From Sulfurimonas marina (GTDB lineage Bacteria > Campylobacterota > Campylobacteria > Campylobacterales > Sulfurimonadaceae), in assembly GCF_014905095.1 (NCBI RefSeq), contig NZ_CP041165.1, forward strand, positions 992,001 to 1,056,000: DNA of 64,000 nt, given 5' to 3'. The notes under the pieces are model-generated. The model did not search any database and had not been told where the DNA came from. It worked only from the letters and a program-made list of their open reading frames with translations. The translations under genes were made by a program, and so were the position numbers. This document shows, in pieces, positions 51,432 to 60,466 of the stretch. The stretch's first letter is position 1; the number at the start of each line of letters is the position of its first letter.

Positions 51432-52679
51432 TTACGATATTTCTCTATGTACATCTTTTTGTGCTAAGTCCCTTGTTTGGAACGTTTTATTTTTCCCTGT
51501 TGTTTTTGCGTAGTTTAATACCTCTTTAGCTTGTTTAATAGCTTCTTCAAGGTTTGTATTGTTTGGTTTAATTACATGTCCACCAGTAACAGTGATACGT
51601 TCCGTACCAACATCAGGAACATTAAATCTCAGATCAGCAATACTTTCACGGATAAGTTCAGCATCTTTATAACATTGCTCTTTTGTCGGGCGAGACAAGA
51701 TAATTGTGTACTGGTTATAATCAGTTCTTGCAATTACATCAACAGGTTGCTCATATAAAGATATAGTGTAAGCAACTTTCTTCAAAATAGATTGTGTAAT
51801 ATCTTGTGGATACGGTCTGTGTGTTTTTGAAAAGTTATCTACATCAAAAACTGTTACAGAAGTAAAGTTACTGTCTTTTAAACCTTTTTTATGAGAGTAT
51901 GAGTTTAACATCCCTTTATAGTTGTTAATACCTGTAACTTTATCAAGCATAGTAGGATTGTCACTGCTTACAGATTTTCTATTCATTCTAAGGGCAATAG
52001 CATCTGCTTCTATTGAGAAGATTTCATATCCTTTTTTATCTTTATCTATTTGATATAAGAACTCAATGTCGTTATAGATCTTTGTAAGTCTACTTCTATA
52101 CAAGAATGTGAAGAATAGTACGATAACAAAAAGTCCAAACGATATATTTTTAATAACATAAAATTTTGTTTCATCGTAATCAATATGTTTTAAAAGCATT
52201 GTGTTGATATGCTGCGTTACAGCAGTTAAAGAGCTGTCTAAAGTTTCTTTTGCTTCGATCTCCTCTTTTGTATGTTTTAAGCTCTTTTTATTTTTTAAAA
52301 TATCTTCATAGTATACGTGTGCAGCATTGTTAAAGTTGTCTATCAATCTAGAAAGATGGTTTACATCGGCACTGTATTCACCTGCATTTCCCAGAAGGTA
52401 ACGTTCTGTTACATTATATTTATAGATCATCATCAGTTTATCGATATCTTGATGCAGTTGTGTACTTTTACCGTTAAATTGAATGAGTGCCAACTCTACA
52501 TCATTTTTATCAAGCTGTGCGAGTTTATGAACAATACTCTTTTGTTTTTGAAGATTATCTATCTTTTGCGTTGAAAGATCATGCTCAAAAACGAATAAAA
52601 CTAAGACTGTAACCATTAAAAATAAAAAGACAAGGTAAGTCTTTAAGCTTTTGAAGATTTTTTTAATTGAACTTTTCAT
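51432..52679 (-). CDS. Membrane protein with degenerate GGDEF domain
   Basis: 415 residues: TM1 (about 15-31), a periplasmic helical sensor (about 32-175), TM2 (about 176-194), and a cytoplasmic GGDEF-fold domain (about 240-400). The fold is recognisable from GINNYKGMLNSYSHKKG, VTVFDVDNFSKTHRPYPQDI and VTGGHVIKPNNTNLEEAIKQAKEVLNYAK. The active-site GG(D/E)EF is replaced by TDYNQ (bases 51711-51725), and no RxxD I-site is present. It cannot be a normal diguanylate cyclase; it may be a GTP or c-di-GMP receptor or an interaction platform (inference). It lies upstream of sdhA but 132 bases away. Confidence 0.82.
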   Translation of the reverse strand: MKSSIKKIFKSLKTYLVFLFLMVTVLVLFVFEHDLSTQKIDNLQKQKSIVHKLAQLDKNDVELALIQFNGKSTQLHQDIDKLMMIYKYNVTERYLLGNAGEYSADVNHLSRLIDNFNNAAHVYYEDILKNKKSLKHTKEEIEAKETLDSSLTAVTQHINTMLLKHIDYDETKFYVIKNISFGLFVIVLFFTFLYRSRLTKIYNDIEFLYQIDKDKKGYEIFSIEADAIALRMNRKSVSSDNPTMLDKVTGINNYKGMLNSYSHKKGLKDSNFTSVTVFDVDNFSKTHRPYPQDITQSILKKVAYTISLYEQPVDVIARTDYNQYTIILSRPTKEQCYKDAELIRESIADLRFNVPDVGTERITVTGGHVIKPNNTNLEEAIKQAKEVLNYAKTTGKNKTFQTRDLAQKDVHREIS

Positions 52680-52765
52680 ACTTTTTCCTAAAAATGTTAT
52701 AATATCACTACGTGCCTATTTTATATCGGCAGACGTTAATATATCCTTAAGATGAAGAAGTTTTT

Positions 52766-53584
52766 TTGAATTTAGAAAATTATTTTATAGCGCAATTTCA
52801 CAATAGACATATTGGAGATGACGGTGCAGTAATTGGTAAGTATGTATATTCAAAAGATGCTTTTTTCGAAAATATCCATTATAAAAGAGAATGGTTAAGC
52901 TTTTATGACATTGCAAAACGCGCAATGCTTGTAAATATTTCAGATGCTTTGGCAATGGGGGCAACTCCAAAATATGCACTTTTAAGTATAGCGATGCCAA
53001 AAAACATGACTAGAGCCGATATGAAAAATCTTGCAGATGGATTTAAAGCGGTAGCTGCACAATACGGTATAGAGATTATAGGTGGAGATACTATCAGCAA
53101 TACTAAGCTGGATATTACGATCACGATCATATCTGAAGTAGAGCGTACCTTATATAGAAAAGGGATAAAAAACAATTATCTTTTTGCCTATACGGGTGTT
53201 TTAGGCAACTCGGCAAAAGAGCTGAAAAAACTACTCAACCTTGGGAGAATTCACCAAAAATCTAAATTTATAGATATACACTTAAGAGAACAGTTTTTAA
53301 AAAAATCTTCAAAAGTTTTAAAAGCGGGTATGGATATCTCTGACGGACTTTACAGTGATCTGGAAAAACTAACGTCTACCAATAAACTCGGTGTACATTT
53401 TTTTAAACAGATCCCTAAACGTATAGGATGTAGCGGTGAAGAGTACGAGATGTTGGTAAGTTTCGCTCCACAAGACAGAAAAAAGATGGTTCGCCTAGCA
53501 CAACTCTCAAGAACAAAGCTTACTATTTTTGCAAAAGCGACAAGAAACAGATATACAAACAGATGTAAAGCACATCATTTCTAG
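52766..53584 (+). CDS. thiL: Thiamine-monophosphate kinase (TTG start or frameshifted 5' end)
   Basis: 272 residues. HIGDDGAVIGKYVYSKDAFFENIHY and DIAKRAMLVNISDALAMGATPKYALLSIAMP, then IEIIGGDTISNTKL, KAGMDISDGLYSDLEKLT and GCSGEEYEMLVSF, are the metal and nucleotide motifs of ThiL, which phosphorylates TMP to thiamine diphosphate. It is somewhat shorter than the enteric enzyme. The frame opens at TTG 52766, but an ATG at 52752 lies just upstream and is out of frame only because of a T7 run (52761-52767); one more T would give MKKFFLNLENYF. AGAAG nearby would serve either start. truD begins 7 bases downstream. Confidence 0.85.
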   Translation: MNLENYFIAQFHNRHIGDDGAVIGKYVYSKDAFFENIHYKREWLSFYDIAKRAMLVNISDALAMGATPKYALLSIAMPKNMTRADMKNLADGFKAVAAQYGIEIIGGDTISNTKLDITITIISEVERTLYRKGIKNNYLFAYTGVLGNSAKELKKLLNLGRIHQKSKFIDIHLREQFLKKSSKVLKAGMDISDGLYSDLEKLTSTNKLGVHFFKQIPKRIGCSGEEYEMLVSFAPQDRKKMVRLAQLSRTKLTIFAKATRNRYTNRCKAHHF

Positions 53585-53591
53585 GAAAAAT

Positions 53592-54665
53592 ATGGACAGA
53601 TTTTATTCACTGGCACACGCTAGTATCGATTTTCACTTTAAGCAGTCACCACGAGACTTCGTGGTTGATGAGATACCCCTTTACGAATTTAGCGGCGAGG
53701 GTGAACACCTTGTTCTTCATGTTCGTAAAAAAGGGCTTGCAACCACTGAAATGGTTGGCATTATTGCAAGATATCTTGGAATAAAAAACAAAGAGATAGG
53801 CTACGCTGGTCTTAAAGATAAAAATGCGATGACAAAGCAGTATATCTCTTTACATAAGAAGTATGAAGAGGCTTTAGACAATTTCACGCATGATTCAATT
53901 AAAATTCTCTCAAAAACATACCATAACAATAAAATCAGAGTAGGGCACTTAAAAGGGAATAGATTCTTTATTCGTTTGAAAAAAGTGAACCCCACAAGTG
54001 CGGCAAAGATCGATGAAGCTCTGAAAAATATAGACAATCAAGGTCTTCCTAACTTCTTTGGTTACCAGCGTTTTGGAAATGACGGGGATAACCATATTTT
54101 AGGTGAAAAGCTTGCAAAAGGGGAAGCTAAAGAGCGCAATCCCCGTGTCAAAAAGCTTCTGATTAATGCATATCAGTCACACCTTTTTAACTTGTGGCTC
54201 TCAAGAAGACTGGAGATCAACTCTTTAGTATCGAGTTTTAGCGTGGATGAACTCTCCACTCTATTAAACCTTCCAAAGCAGGAACTTCAAAAAATGAAGG
54301 AACAAAAACATCCGTTTAAACTCATAAGCGGTGATCTGATGGAACATTATCCGCATGGAAGAGTATTTGAGTTTAGCGGTGAATCGCATGACTTAGATCG
54401 TTTTAATGAAAAAGATATCAGTGTGACGGGATTATTACCTGGTAAAAGGGTAAAAGTAGCATCCCAGTTTGCACGTGAGATTGAGAAAGATTTTGATGAT
54501 GAACTCAAAGAGGATGGTGCACGCCGTTATGCATGGGTATACCCGACTGATATAGAGGGGAGATTTAATCCTGTTGAAGCACAGTATGAGATGAATTTTA
54601 CGTTGCCGAAGGGTTCTTATGCAACGGTACTCATTGAGGAGATCGCAAAGCGCAAGCTTGTTTAA
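53592..54665 (+). CDS. truD: tRNA pseudouridine(13) synthase
   Basis: 357 residues from the ATG at 53592 (TAGGAAAA ribosome-binding site); the longer frame runs back into thiL. The N-terminus has FKQSPRDFVVDEIPLYEFSGEGEH and KKGLATTEMVGIIARYLG, and the catalytic GYAGLKDKNAMTKQYISL (Asp of KDK) and FGYQRFGNDGDNH follow. The C-terminus WVYPTDIEGRFNPVEAQYEMNFTLPKGSYATVLIEEI is typical of TruD. It modifies U13 of tRNA-Glu. A strong terminator follows. Confidence 0.96.
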   Translation: MDRFYSLAHASIDFHFKQSPRDFVVDEIPLYEFSGEGEHLVLHVRKKGLATTEMVGIIARYLGIKNKEIGYAGLKDKNAMTKQYISLHKKYEEALDNFTHDSIKILSKTYHNNKIRVGHLKGNRFFIRLKKVNPTSAAKIDEALKNIDNQGLPNFFGYQRFGNDGDNHILGEKLAKGEAKERNPRVKKLLINAYQSHLFNLWLSRRLEINSLVSSFSVDELSTLLNLPKQELQKMKEQKHPFKLISGDLMEHYPHGRVFEFSGESHDLDRFNEKDISVTGLLPGKRVKVASQFAREIEKDFDDELKEDGARRYAWVYPTDIEGRFNPVEAQYEMNFTLPKGSYATVLIEEIAKRKLV

Positions 54666-54668
54666 TGC

Positions 54669-54690
54669 AGAGGGATTTGTTTATCCCTCT
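54669..54690 (+). terminator. Terminator after truD
   Basis: AGAGGGAT (54669-54676) and ATCCCTCT (54683-54690) form a perfect 8-base stem with a 6-base loop, followed by TTCTATTTTATTT. It is placed right after the truD stop and just short of the convergent rhodanese gene. Confidence 0.8.
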
Positions 54691-54697
54691 TTCTATT

Positions 54698-55579
54698 TTA
54701 TTTGAAAACTTCGTACATATATTGATTCATAGGAGTATCTTCTTGGTTACCCCATTGTTTCATTGAAGCATCGTAAAGTCTAACTTGTTTATAACCCAGT
54801 ACACCTGAGAGTAAAAAGTAGTTGTATGAAGTCTCTAACCCGCCTGTACAGTATACTAAAACCTCTTTATTTTTATCGAGTTTATATCCCTCTTTAAAAA
54901 GTCTGTCAAGCGCTTTTTGTGATTTAAGTGTGTAGTCTTTATTTACAGAATAGTTCCATGAGTAACTCATTGCCCCTTGAATATGCCCGTTACGCTTTAC
55001 AGTCGCCGTCGGTGTGATTCCAAGATACTTGTCACTCGGTCTTGCATCGATCATAGGAATTTTTCCTAGATGTTGTTTAACGTATGTGATATCTGCTATT
55101 TTAGAATGGTTAACAGTAGCTTGGAAGTTGCTTTTTTGAACTTTTTCTACTTTGTCTGTTAGATCGTAACCTTGTGCACTCCAGTTGTTTTCACCACCGT
55201 CAAGTAAAGAGATGTTAGTAAGCCCTACATAGTTCATAGCCCAGTAGATATAAGTAGCTTTTAGGTAGTCTTTAGGAGTTTTTACAGATGCATAAAGAAC
55301 AACATGTGTATCTTTAGTAATCCCTAGGTTTTGGATCTCTTGTTGGATCTCTTTGATCGAGCGAATTGTAAGAAATGTTCCGTTGTTGAGCCTCCACTTA
55401 TTTATAGATGTTGGCACGGCACCACTAATGTGTTGTTTTTTAAAACTAGCCTGATCAGAGACCTCTACAATACGTAAATCTTCTTTGTTTAGATTATCGT
55501 GTAACCACTGAGGAGATACAAGTGCTTCAGAAGCAAAGAGAGATAAACTACATAAAAGAGTGATGAGTAGTTGTTTCAT
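54698..55579 (-). CDS. Exported two-domain rhodanese
   Basis: 293 residues with a signal peptide (LLITLLCSLSLFASEA). Two rhodanese domains follow. The first (about 20-140: RIVEVSDQASFKKQHISGAVP, THVVLYASVKTP) has Ala-Ser where the catalytic Cys is expected and is probably inactive. The second (about 160-290: MIDARPSDKYLGI, GHIQGAMSYSWN) has EVLVYCTGGLETSYNYFLL with the active Cys of CTGG. It is a periplasmic thiosulfate sulfurtransferase type enzyme, which fits a sulfur-oxidising lifestyle (inference). It is divergent from psd and converges with truD. Confidence 0.9.
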   Translation of the reverse strand: MKQLLITLLCSLSLFASEALVSPQWLHDNLNKEDLRIVEVSDQASFKKQHISGAVPTSINKWRLNNGTFLTIRSIKEIQQEIQNLGITKDTHVVLYASVKTPKDYLKATYIYWAMNYVGLTNISLLDGGENNWSAQGYDLTDKVEKVQKSNFQATVNHSKIADITYVKQHLGKIPMIDARPSDKYLGITPTATVKRNGHIQGAMSYSWNYSVNKDYTLKSQKALDRLFKEGYKLDKNKEVLVYCTGGLETSYNYFLLSGVLGYKQVRLYDASMKQWGNQEDTPMNQYMYEVFK

Positions 55580-55779
55580 TATAATGTCCTTATTTAAAAA
55601 TTGTTTATAGATTGTACCAAGTGGATCAAGAGGTATTATTGAGGAAAAAAACTAGCTTTATTATTTTATACATTATTTATTTAAGGAAAAAATTTTCTTT
55701 TAAAACTATATAGTTGTAAAAGTTAATAGACTTTTCATCGATAATTAAATACAATTTCACTAATTAAATAGAGGGTAAA
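55580..55779. other. AT-rich divergent promoter region (rhodanese/psd)
   Basis: 200 bases, strongly AT-rich. TACAAT at 55750-55755 is a likely -10 box for psd, followed by GAGGG as ribosome-binding site. Runs of T and A flank the middle. I see no RNA gene or repeat. Confidence 0.4.
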
Positions 55780-56604
55780 ATGGAAAAAAGACATATAACA
55801 AGTTTAATTTCACAAAATTTCGGTAAATTCGCCGGTAAAGAGTTTCCACATTGGTTTCAAAAAATAGTTAATAATTCATACGTAAAACTGATGGGACTTG
55901 ATATGGGTGAGTTTCATGCACCCGAAACATACAAAAGTTTAAATGCACTTTTTACAAGAACACTCAGAGAAGATAGAGAGTATTCACTTGATGCGGATGA
56001 TTTTATATCACCGTGTGATTCTTTCATCTCTGAATGTGGAAAAATTGAAAACGAATATGCACTTCAGATTAAGGGAATGCGTTATAAAGCGAGTGAGCTT
56101 TTAGGTTCAGAGTTTAGTGATGAAGAAAAAGCGATAGTGGATGATGGAGATTTCATAAACTTTTATCTTTCACCAAAAGATTACCATCGTTACCATATAC
56201 CGACAAATTTAAAGATTTTAAAGGCTGTACATATCCCTGGAAAATTTTACCCTGTAAATATGCCGTCATTGAAAAAGCGTTTGAACCTTTTTATAGAGAA
56301 CGAGAGGGTAGTACTTTTATGCGAAACAACAAATGGTAAAAAGTTTTACATGGTGCTTGTAAGTGCTTTAAATGTTGGTGTTATGAAAGTAAACTTTGAA
56401 CCGGCTATCCAAACAAATGCAACGATAGACTTAAAACCAAGAGTGTATGAGTTTAACGATATGTACCTAGATAAAGCAAGTGATTTTGGATGTTTTGAAA
56501 TGGGTTCTACGATCGTAATACTTTCTGAAAAAGATCTTTTTAAAGAGATAGGTGTTAAAGCAGGAGAACATGTAAGATACGGGCAAACTATAGCTAAAAT
56601 ATAG
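55780..56604 (+). CDS. psd: Phosphatidylserine decarboxylase proenzyme
   Basis: 274 residues. The enzyme makes phosphatidylethanolamine at the inner membrane and self-cleaves to form a pyruvoyl group. Seen here: FISPCDSFISECGKIE, NFYLSPKDYHRYHIPTNLKIL (catalytic His region), HIPGKFYPVN, ALNVGVMKVNFEP and, near the end, FEMGSTIVIL, the cleavage motif where Ser243 becomes the pyruvoyl residue (usually LGST; here MGST). The length is normal for the short bacterial form. Confidence 0.95.
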   Translation: MEKRHITSLISQNFGKFAGKEFPHWFQKIVNNSYVKLMGLDMGEFHAPETYKSLNALFTRTLREDREYSLDADDFISPCDSFISECGKIENEYALQIKGMRYKASELLGSEFSDEEKAIVDDGDFINFYLSPKDYHRYHIPTNLKILKAVHIPGKFYPVNMPSLKKRLNLFIENERVVLLCETTNGKKFYMVLVSALNVGVMKVNFEPAIQTNATIDLKPRVYEFNDMYLDKASDFGCFEMGSTIVILSEKDLFKEIGVKAGEHVRYGQTIAKI

Positions 56605-56612
56605 TTCTCCCC

Positions 56613-57452
56613 TTACAAGATTACTTTAAAAAGTAACAAGCTAAAAGAGATTACGCCCATTCCAAGGGCGATTCCTATAATGGTTGTATGTGCATTTCCG
56701 TACAATCTTGCTGCCGGCAAGAGTTCATCAAACGATATATAGATCATAATCCCCGCAACAATTCCAAATGTTACTCCCAAAGTTATGTCCCCCATAAGCG
56801 GCAGGAGTAAGAAAAATCCAAGCAGCGCGCCTACAGGTTCAGCAATACCGCTGAAAAGTGCATAGTAAAAAGCTTTTTTCTTATCACCTGTTGCATGGTA
56901 GATAGGCAGCGAAACTGCCATACCCTCAGGAATATTATGAATAGCAATTGCAAGTGCGATCGGAATCCCCAGCATCAACCCGTCCAAAGCGGAAACAAAA
57001 GTTGCAAACCCTTCAGGAAAATTATGAATTCCAATTGCCAGAGCCGTAAAGATACCTGTACGTTTTAAAGCCTGTTTTTGAAATCTATTGTCGTATTGTT
57101 GCAGTTCTTTAAGCTCTGTATCACTTTTTAATTCATGCGGGTTGACATCGTCTGGAACTAGATAATCGATTAAAGCAGAAAGAGCAAAGCCGCCAAAAAA
57201 AGCAAGAAGAGTTAATGCTTCACCCTGAATCTCTCCGTATATTGTCGAAAAGTTATTTTGCGCTTTTATAAGTATCTCACCGAAAGATACATATATCATT
57301 ACACCTGCTGAGAATCCCATTCCGACAGAGAGAAACTTATGGTTGTTTGTGTGTGAAAAAAAAGCTAAGGTAGCACCGATTCCGGTCGATAAACCAGCTA
57401 ATAAAGTGAGAAAAAATGCTGAGTAAAACAGAGTAGTATCGGCTATTTCCAT
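56613..57452 (-). CDS. zupT: ZIP-family metal transporter, ZupT-like
   Basis: 279 residues from the ATG at 57452; the frame continues back to a TTG at 57467. Eight membrane helices. The metal motifs of ZupT are clear: AIGIHNFPEGFATFVSAL in helix 4 and AIAIHNIPEGMAVSLPIY in helix 5, with ATLAFFSHTNNHKFLSVGMGFSAGVMIY in the first part. A variable His/acidic loop (about 115-140) lies between. It imports zinc and other divalent ions such as iron or manganese. Convergent with psd (gap 8 bases). Confidence 0.93.
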   Translation of the reverse strand: MEIADTTLFYSAFFLTLLAGLSTGIGATLAFFSHTNNHKFLSVGMGFSAGVMIYVSFGEILIKAQNNFSTIYGEIQGEALTLLAFFGGFALSALIDYLVPDDVNPHELKSDTELKELQQYDNRFQKQALKRTGIFTALAIGIHNFPEGFATFVSALDGLMLGIPIALAIAIHNIPEGMAVSLPIYHATGDKKKAFYYALFSGIAEPVGALLGFFLLLPLMGDITLGVTFGIVAGIMIYISFDELLPAARLYGNAHTTIIGIALGMGVISFSLLLFKVIL

Positions 57453-57519
57453 CTGTAAATCATACAACGCATCTTCTTAGAAAAGTTTAAAATTAGATTT
57501 ATTTTGTATATAATATGTA

Positions 57520-58062
57520 ATGTTGAAAATTCTTTATTCGATAATTTTGATGATTTTTATTAATGGTTGTAGTACAAACTTAACAAAATTTGTAAAAGAA
57601 CCTCTTGTTGCATATGGAATGAAGTCTGAAGATGGTAATGAGACAGTTTTGTATTATATGTTTGTGATAGATCTTAAAAAATTTCCAGAATATCGATTGC
57701 CACAATTTGAAATTGAACTATTACCCGGTACAGGTTCTTTTAAATTAAATGAACTAACGATAGAAAATACTTCTTTGCATCTTCCAAAGTTTCAACCACC
57801 TAAACAGTGGCCTAAAAAGTGGAAAGAAGAAGCGATGAAAAAACAAGCTTTTGAAGGAAATGGAATATATATTTCTTTTGATGAAGATGGAAAAGTAGAT
57901 TATTTAGGAATTTGTACCATTTGTGGAGGAAAAAATTTTAGACCACGCATCGGTAAAATTGATGGAAAATCTTTATATACCACGCCGTTAACATTTGAAC
58001 AAATGGAAGATATATTTGGTCCTCCAAATAGACTTTATAATGTTTTAGAAGTAACTTATTAA
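57520..58062 (+). CDS. Lipoprotein of unknown function
   Basis: 180 residues with a lipoprotein signal (LKILYSIILMIFINGCST, lipobox NGC). The mature part begins KFVKEPLVAYGMKSEDGNETVLYYMFV, has a proline-rich segment HLPKFQPPKQWPKKWKEEAM, then DEDGKVDYLGICTICGGKNFRP and ends LTFEQMEDIFGPPNRLYNV. The C-terminal LTFEQMEDIFGPP stretch recalls SmpA/BamE-like helices, but I would not assign it. The gene is more AT-rich than its neighbours and there is no clear ribosome-binding site. A second lipoprotein gene follows in the same direction. Confidence 0.6.
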   Translation: MLKILYSIILMIFINGCSTNLTKFVKEPLVAYGMKSEDGNETVLYYMFVIDLKKFPEYRLPQFEIELLPGTGSFKLNELTIENTSLHLPKFQPPKQWPKKWKEEAMKKQAFEGNGIYISFDEDGKVDYLGICTICGGKNFRPRIGKIDGKSLYTTPLTFEQMEDIFGPPNRLYNVLEVTY

Positions 58063-58104
58063 GTATTTTAGTATAGAATGTGTCATAGTAGGCGGTAAAA
58101 TATT

Positions 58105-59220
58105 ATGAAATATATAGTAATTATTTTAACAACATTCCTTTTTGGTGGATGTGTTCCAACAATTTATAATACATACTATAAGCCATCGTATGATGACAAT
58201 TCAACACAATCAGTCGCAGCTTATTGTCATGGATATGCAGGTCCACCTTCTGGAATTAATTTTGAAATACCAAACGGCATAAAAGTAAATGTAAAAACTA
58301 GAAAACAATATAATAAAGATGATTGTGGATTCAAAATTGCATTTAAAATTCCATCTAACACAAATATTCAATTCATTTCTGATGAACTAACAATTATATT
58401 TCCAAATGGCTCTAAAGAGACTCAACAAAAAAAGATGGGAATAAGTACTTTCTTACGTTCAAAACCACTATCTGCTTATCAGTTTGGAAATTTTTGTCCC
58501 CATGTTGAAACTCATGAAATTGATAATAAAGTTCTTTCTAATGTAAATGTTAGTTTTTCAATATCTGAAAAAAAGAATGTTAAAGAACATCCGGATGTTA
58601 TTGAGTTACAACTTCCATCAATTATCCTAAATAATATGGTAAAAGAAATCCCTTCTATTACAATGAGAGGTTTCTCTGGTGGGTCATTTTTTTATTATTT
58701 GAGTGAAGAGTTTCAGAATAAAAGGCTTGAGAGATATAATGAATGTTTGAAAACTAATTCTGAGAAGATATGTAAATATGGACTTACAACTGCAAACAAT
58801 AGTTTTGAATATATTACGAATGAGTTTCATTTGACAGGTAGAGTTGTTTGGAATCAACAAGGGGGAGTCAACCAGTTTTATCTCCATACCAATGTTAAAG
58901 CTGTGACAAATATGCCATGGCAGTTTAAAACAAATACAGTTCAAATAGTTGATTTAAACAATAGATTAAAATATTCAACAGAAATTGATCCTATGACTCT
59001 TTATTGTACTAATGAAAATATAACGCCATTAAATGCATTAATACAAAGTATGAAGGATGAAGTTAAACTTGATATTGAAGGAACTATAGGGGAGGAGCAA
59101 CCAAAATATATTGATATATTACTGCCTTCAATGATGATTAATGGAAAAGTATTCCATTTTAAACCGATACGTTTAGAATTACATCTATTTGATTTTGGAG
59201 TAGATCCGTTTAATTGTTAG
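58105..59220 (+). CDS. Large lipoprotein of unknown function
   Basis: 371 residues with a lipobox at FLFGGCVPTIYN. The body is beta-rich (SGINFEIPNGIKVNVKTRKQY, IQFISDELTIIFPNG, VNVSFSISEKKNV, GTIGEEQPKYIDILLPSMM) with six or so scattered cysteines, and repeats the theme IELQLPSIILNNMVKEIPSI / IDILLPSMMINGKVFHFKPI, suggesting two related halves. No family recognised. Like the gene before it, it is strikingly AT-rich and may form an acquired pair. An AGGCGG ribosome-binding site precedes the ATG. Confidence 0.6.
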   Translation: MKYIVIILTTFLFGGCVPTIYNTYYKPSYDDNSTQSVAAYCHGYAGPPSGINFEIPNGIKVNVKTRKQYNKDDCGFKIAFKIPSNTNIQFISDELTIIFPNGSKETQQKKMGISTFLRSKPLSAYQFGNFCPHVETHEIDNKVLSNVNVSFSISEKKNVKEHPDVIELQLPSIILNNMVKEIPSITMRGFSGGSFFYYLSEEFQNKRLERYNECLKTNSEKICKYGLTTANNSFEYITNEFHLTGRVVWNQQGGVNQFYLHTNVKAVTNMPWQFKTNTVQIVDLNNRLKYSTEIDPMTLYCTNENITPLNALIQSMKDEVKLDIEGTIGEEQPKYIDILLPSMMINGKVFHFKPIRLELHLFDFGVDPFNC

Positions 59221-59271
59221 GACGAAGTATGTGTAGTGGGATTTTACTACGTAAGCCTTTATTAAAAAAGG

Positions 59272-60372
59272 CTATACGTTAAATCTGAAGTGCATAATAT
59301 CGCCGTCTTGAACGATGTACTCTTTCCCCTCTAGTCTCATTTTTCCTGCTTCTTTAGCACCTGCTTCACCACCGCAAGCGATAAAGTCTTCATAGCTGAT
59401 AACTTCGGCACGGATAAAACCTTTTTCAAAGTCGTTATGGATTGCTGCAGCTGCACGCGGAGCTGTTGAGTTTTTACGGATAGTCCAAGAACGAACCTCT
59501 TTTACACCTGCTGTAAAGTAGCTCATAAGTCCAAGTTTGTCAAAACCTTTATGGATGATCTGATCAAGACCCGATTCTGTTACACCAAGCTCATCTAAGA
59601 ACTCTTTTGCTTCCTCTTCTTCGAGACCGATGAGTTCCTCTTCAACTTTTGCACATAGTTTGATAAGTTCACAGTTATTTTTCTCAGCATGAGCTTTTAG
59701 TGCAGTTACATACTCATTATCTTCTAAAAGACCATCTTCATCAGTGTTTGCACCGTACATGATCTCTTTGTCAGTTAAGAAACGAAGTTCACGTGCAAGT
59801 TGTTTATACTCATCAGAGTCTGCTTTTTCAAAGTTACGAGCTAGGTTCCCTTCACCAAGGTAGTCTAAAAGCTCATTTGCTACATCAACTAAACCTTGAG
59901 CTGACTTGTCTGCTTTTGCCTGCTTTTTAAGTCTATCGATTCTGTTTGAAAGAACTTCGATATCAGCGAGTATTAGCTCACCTTCAATGATCTCAACATC
60001 ACGAAGCGGATCGATGCTTCCTTCGTTGTGAACAATGTTTTCATCTTCAAAACATCTCACAATTTGTAAGATCACTTCTGTCTCACGGATGTTTGAAAGG
60101 AATTTATTCCCAAGACCCTCACCCTGAGATGCACCTTTTACAAGGCCTGCGATATCTACGAAATCTAGAGTTGAGTGCTGGATTCTCTCAGGATTAACAA
60201 TTTTTGCCAGTTCTGCCAATCTTTTGTCAGGTACAGGTACAACTGCTTTGTTTGGTTCAATTGTACAAAACGGATAGTTTGCCGCTTCTGCGTTTTGTGC
60301 TTTTGTTAAAGCGTTGAATGTTGTTGATTTACCTACGTTTGGAAGTCCTACTAAGCCTATTGCTAATCCCAT
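59272..60372 (-). CDS. ychF: Ribosome-associated GTP/ATPase YchF (Obg family)
   Basis: 366 residues. GLAIGLVGLPNVGKSTTFNALTKA (P-loop), NYPFCTIEPNKAVVPVPD, FVDIAGLVKGASQGEGLGNKFL, and the C-terminal TGS domain with FTAGVKEVRSWTIRKNSTAPRAAAAIHNDFEKGFIRAEVISY. YchF (OLA1) prefers ATP and acts at the ribosome and in stress responses. Length and motifs are standard. Convergent with the lipoprotein gene and divergent from gph. Confidence 0.97.
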   Translation of the reverse strand: MGLAIGLVGLPNVGKSTTFNALTKAQNAEAANYPFCTIEPNKAVVPVPDKRLAELAKIVNPERIQHSTLDFVDIAGLVKGASQGEGLGNKFLSNIRETEVILQIVRCFEDENIVHNEGSIDPLRDVEIIEGELILADIEVLSNRIDRLKKQAKADKSAQGLVDVANELLDYLGEGNLARNFEKADSDEYKQLARELRFLTDKEIMYGANTDEDGLLEDNEYVTALKAHAEKNNCELIKLCAKVEEELIGLEEEEAKEFLDELGVTESGLDQIIHKGFDKLGLMSYFTAGVKEVRSWTIRKNSTAPRAAAAIHNDFEKGFIRAEVISYEDFIACGGEAGAKEAGKMRLEGKEYIVQDGDIMHFRFNV

Positions 60373-60466
60373 ATCTTACCTTTAAAAAACTTTTTGTGGA
60401 ATTATATCTAAGAAAAGCTAAAATTATACATGCTAGAATTGCATCAAAAATTAGATAAGGTATATT

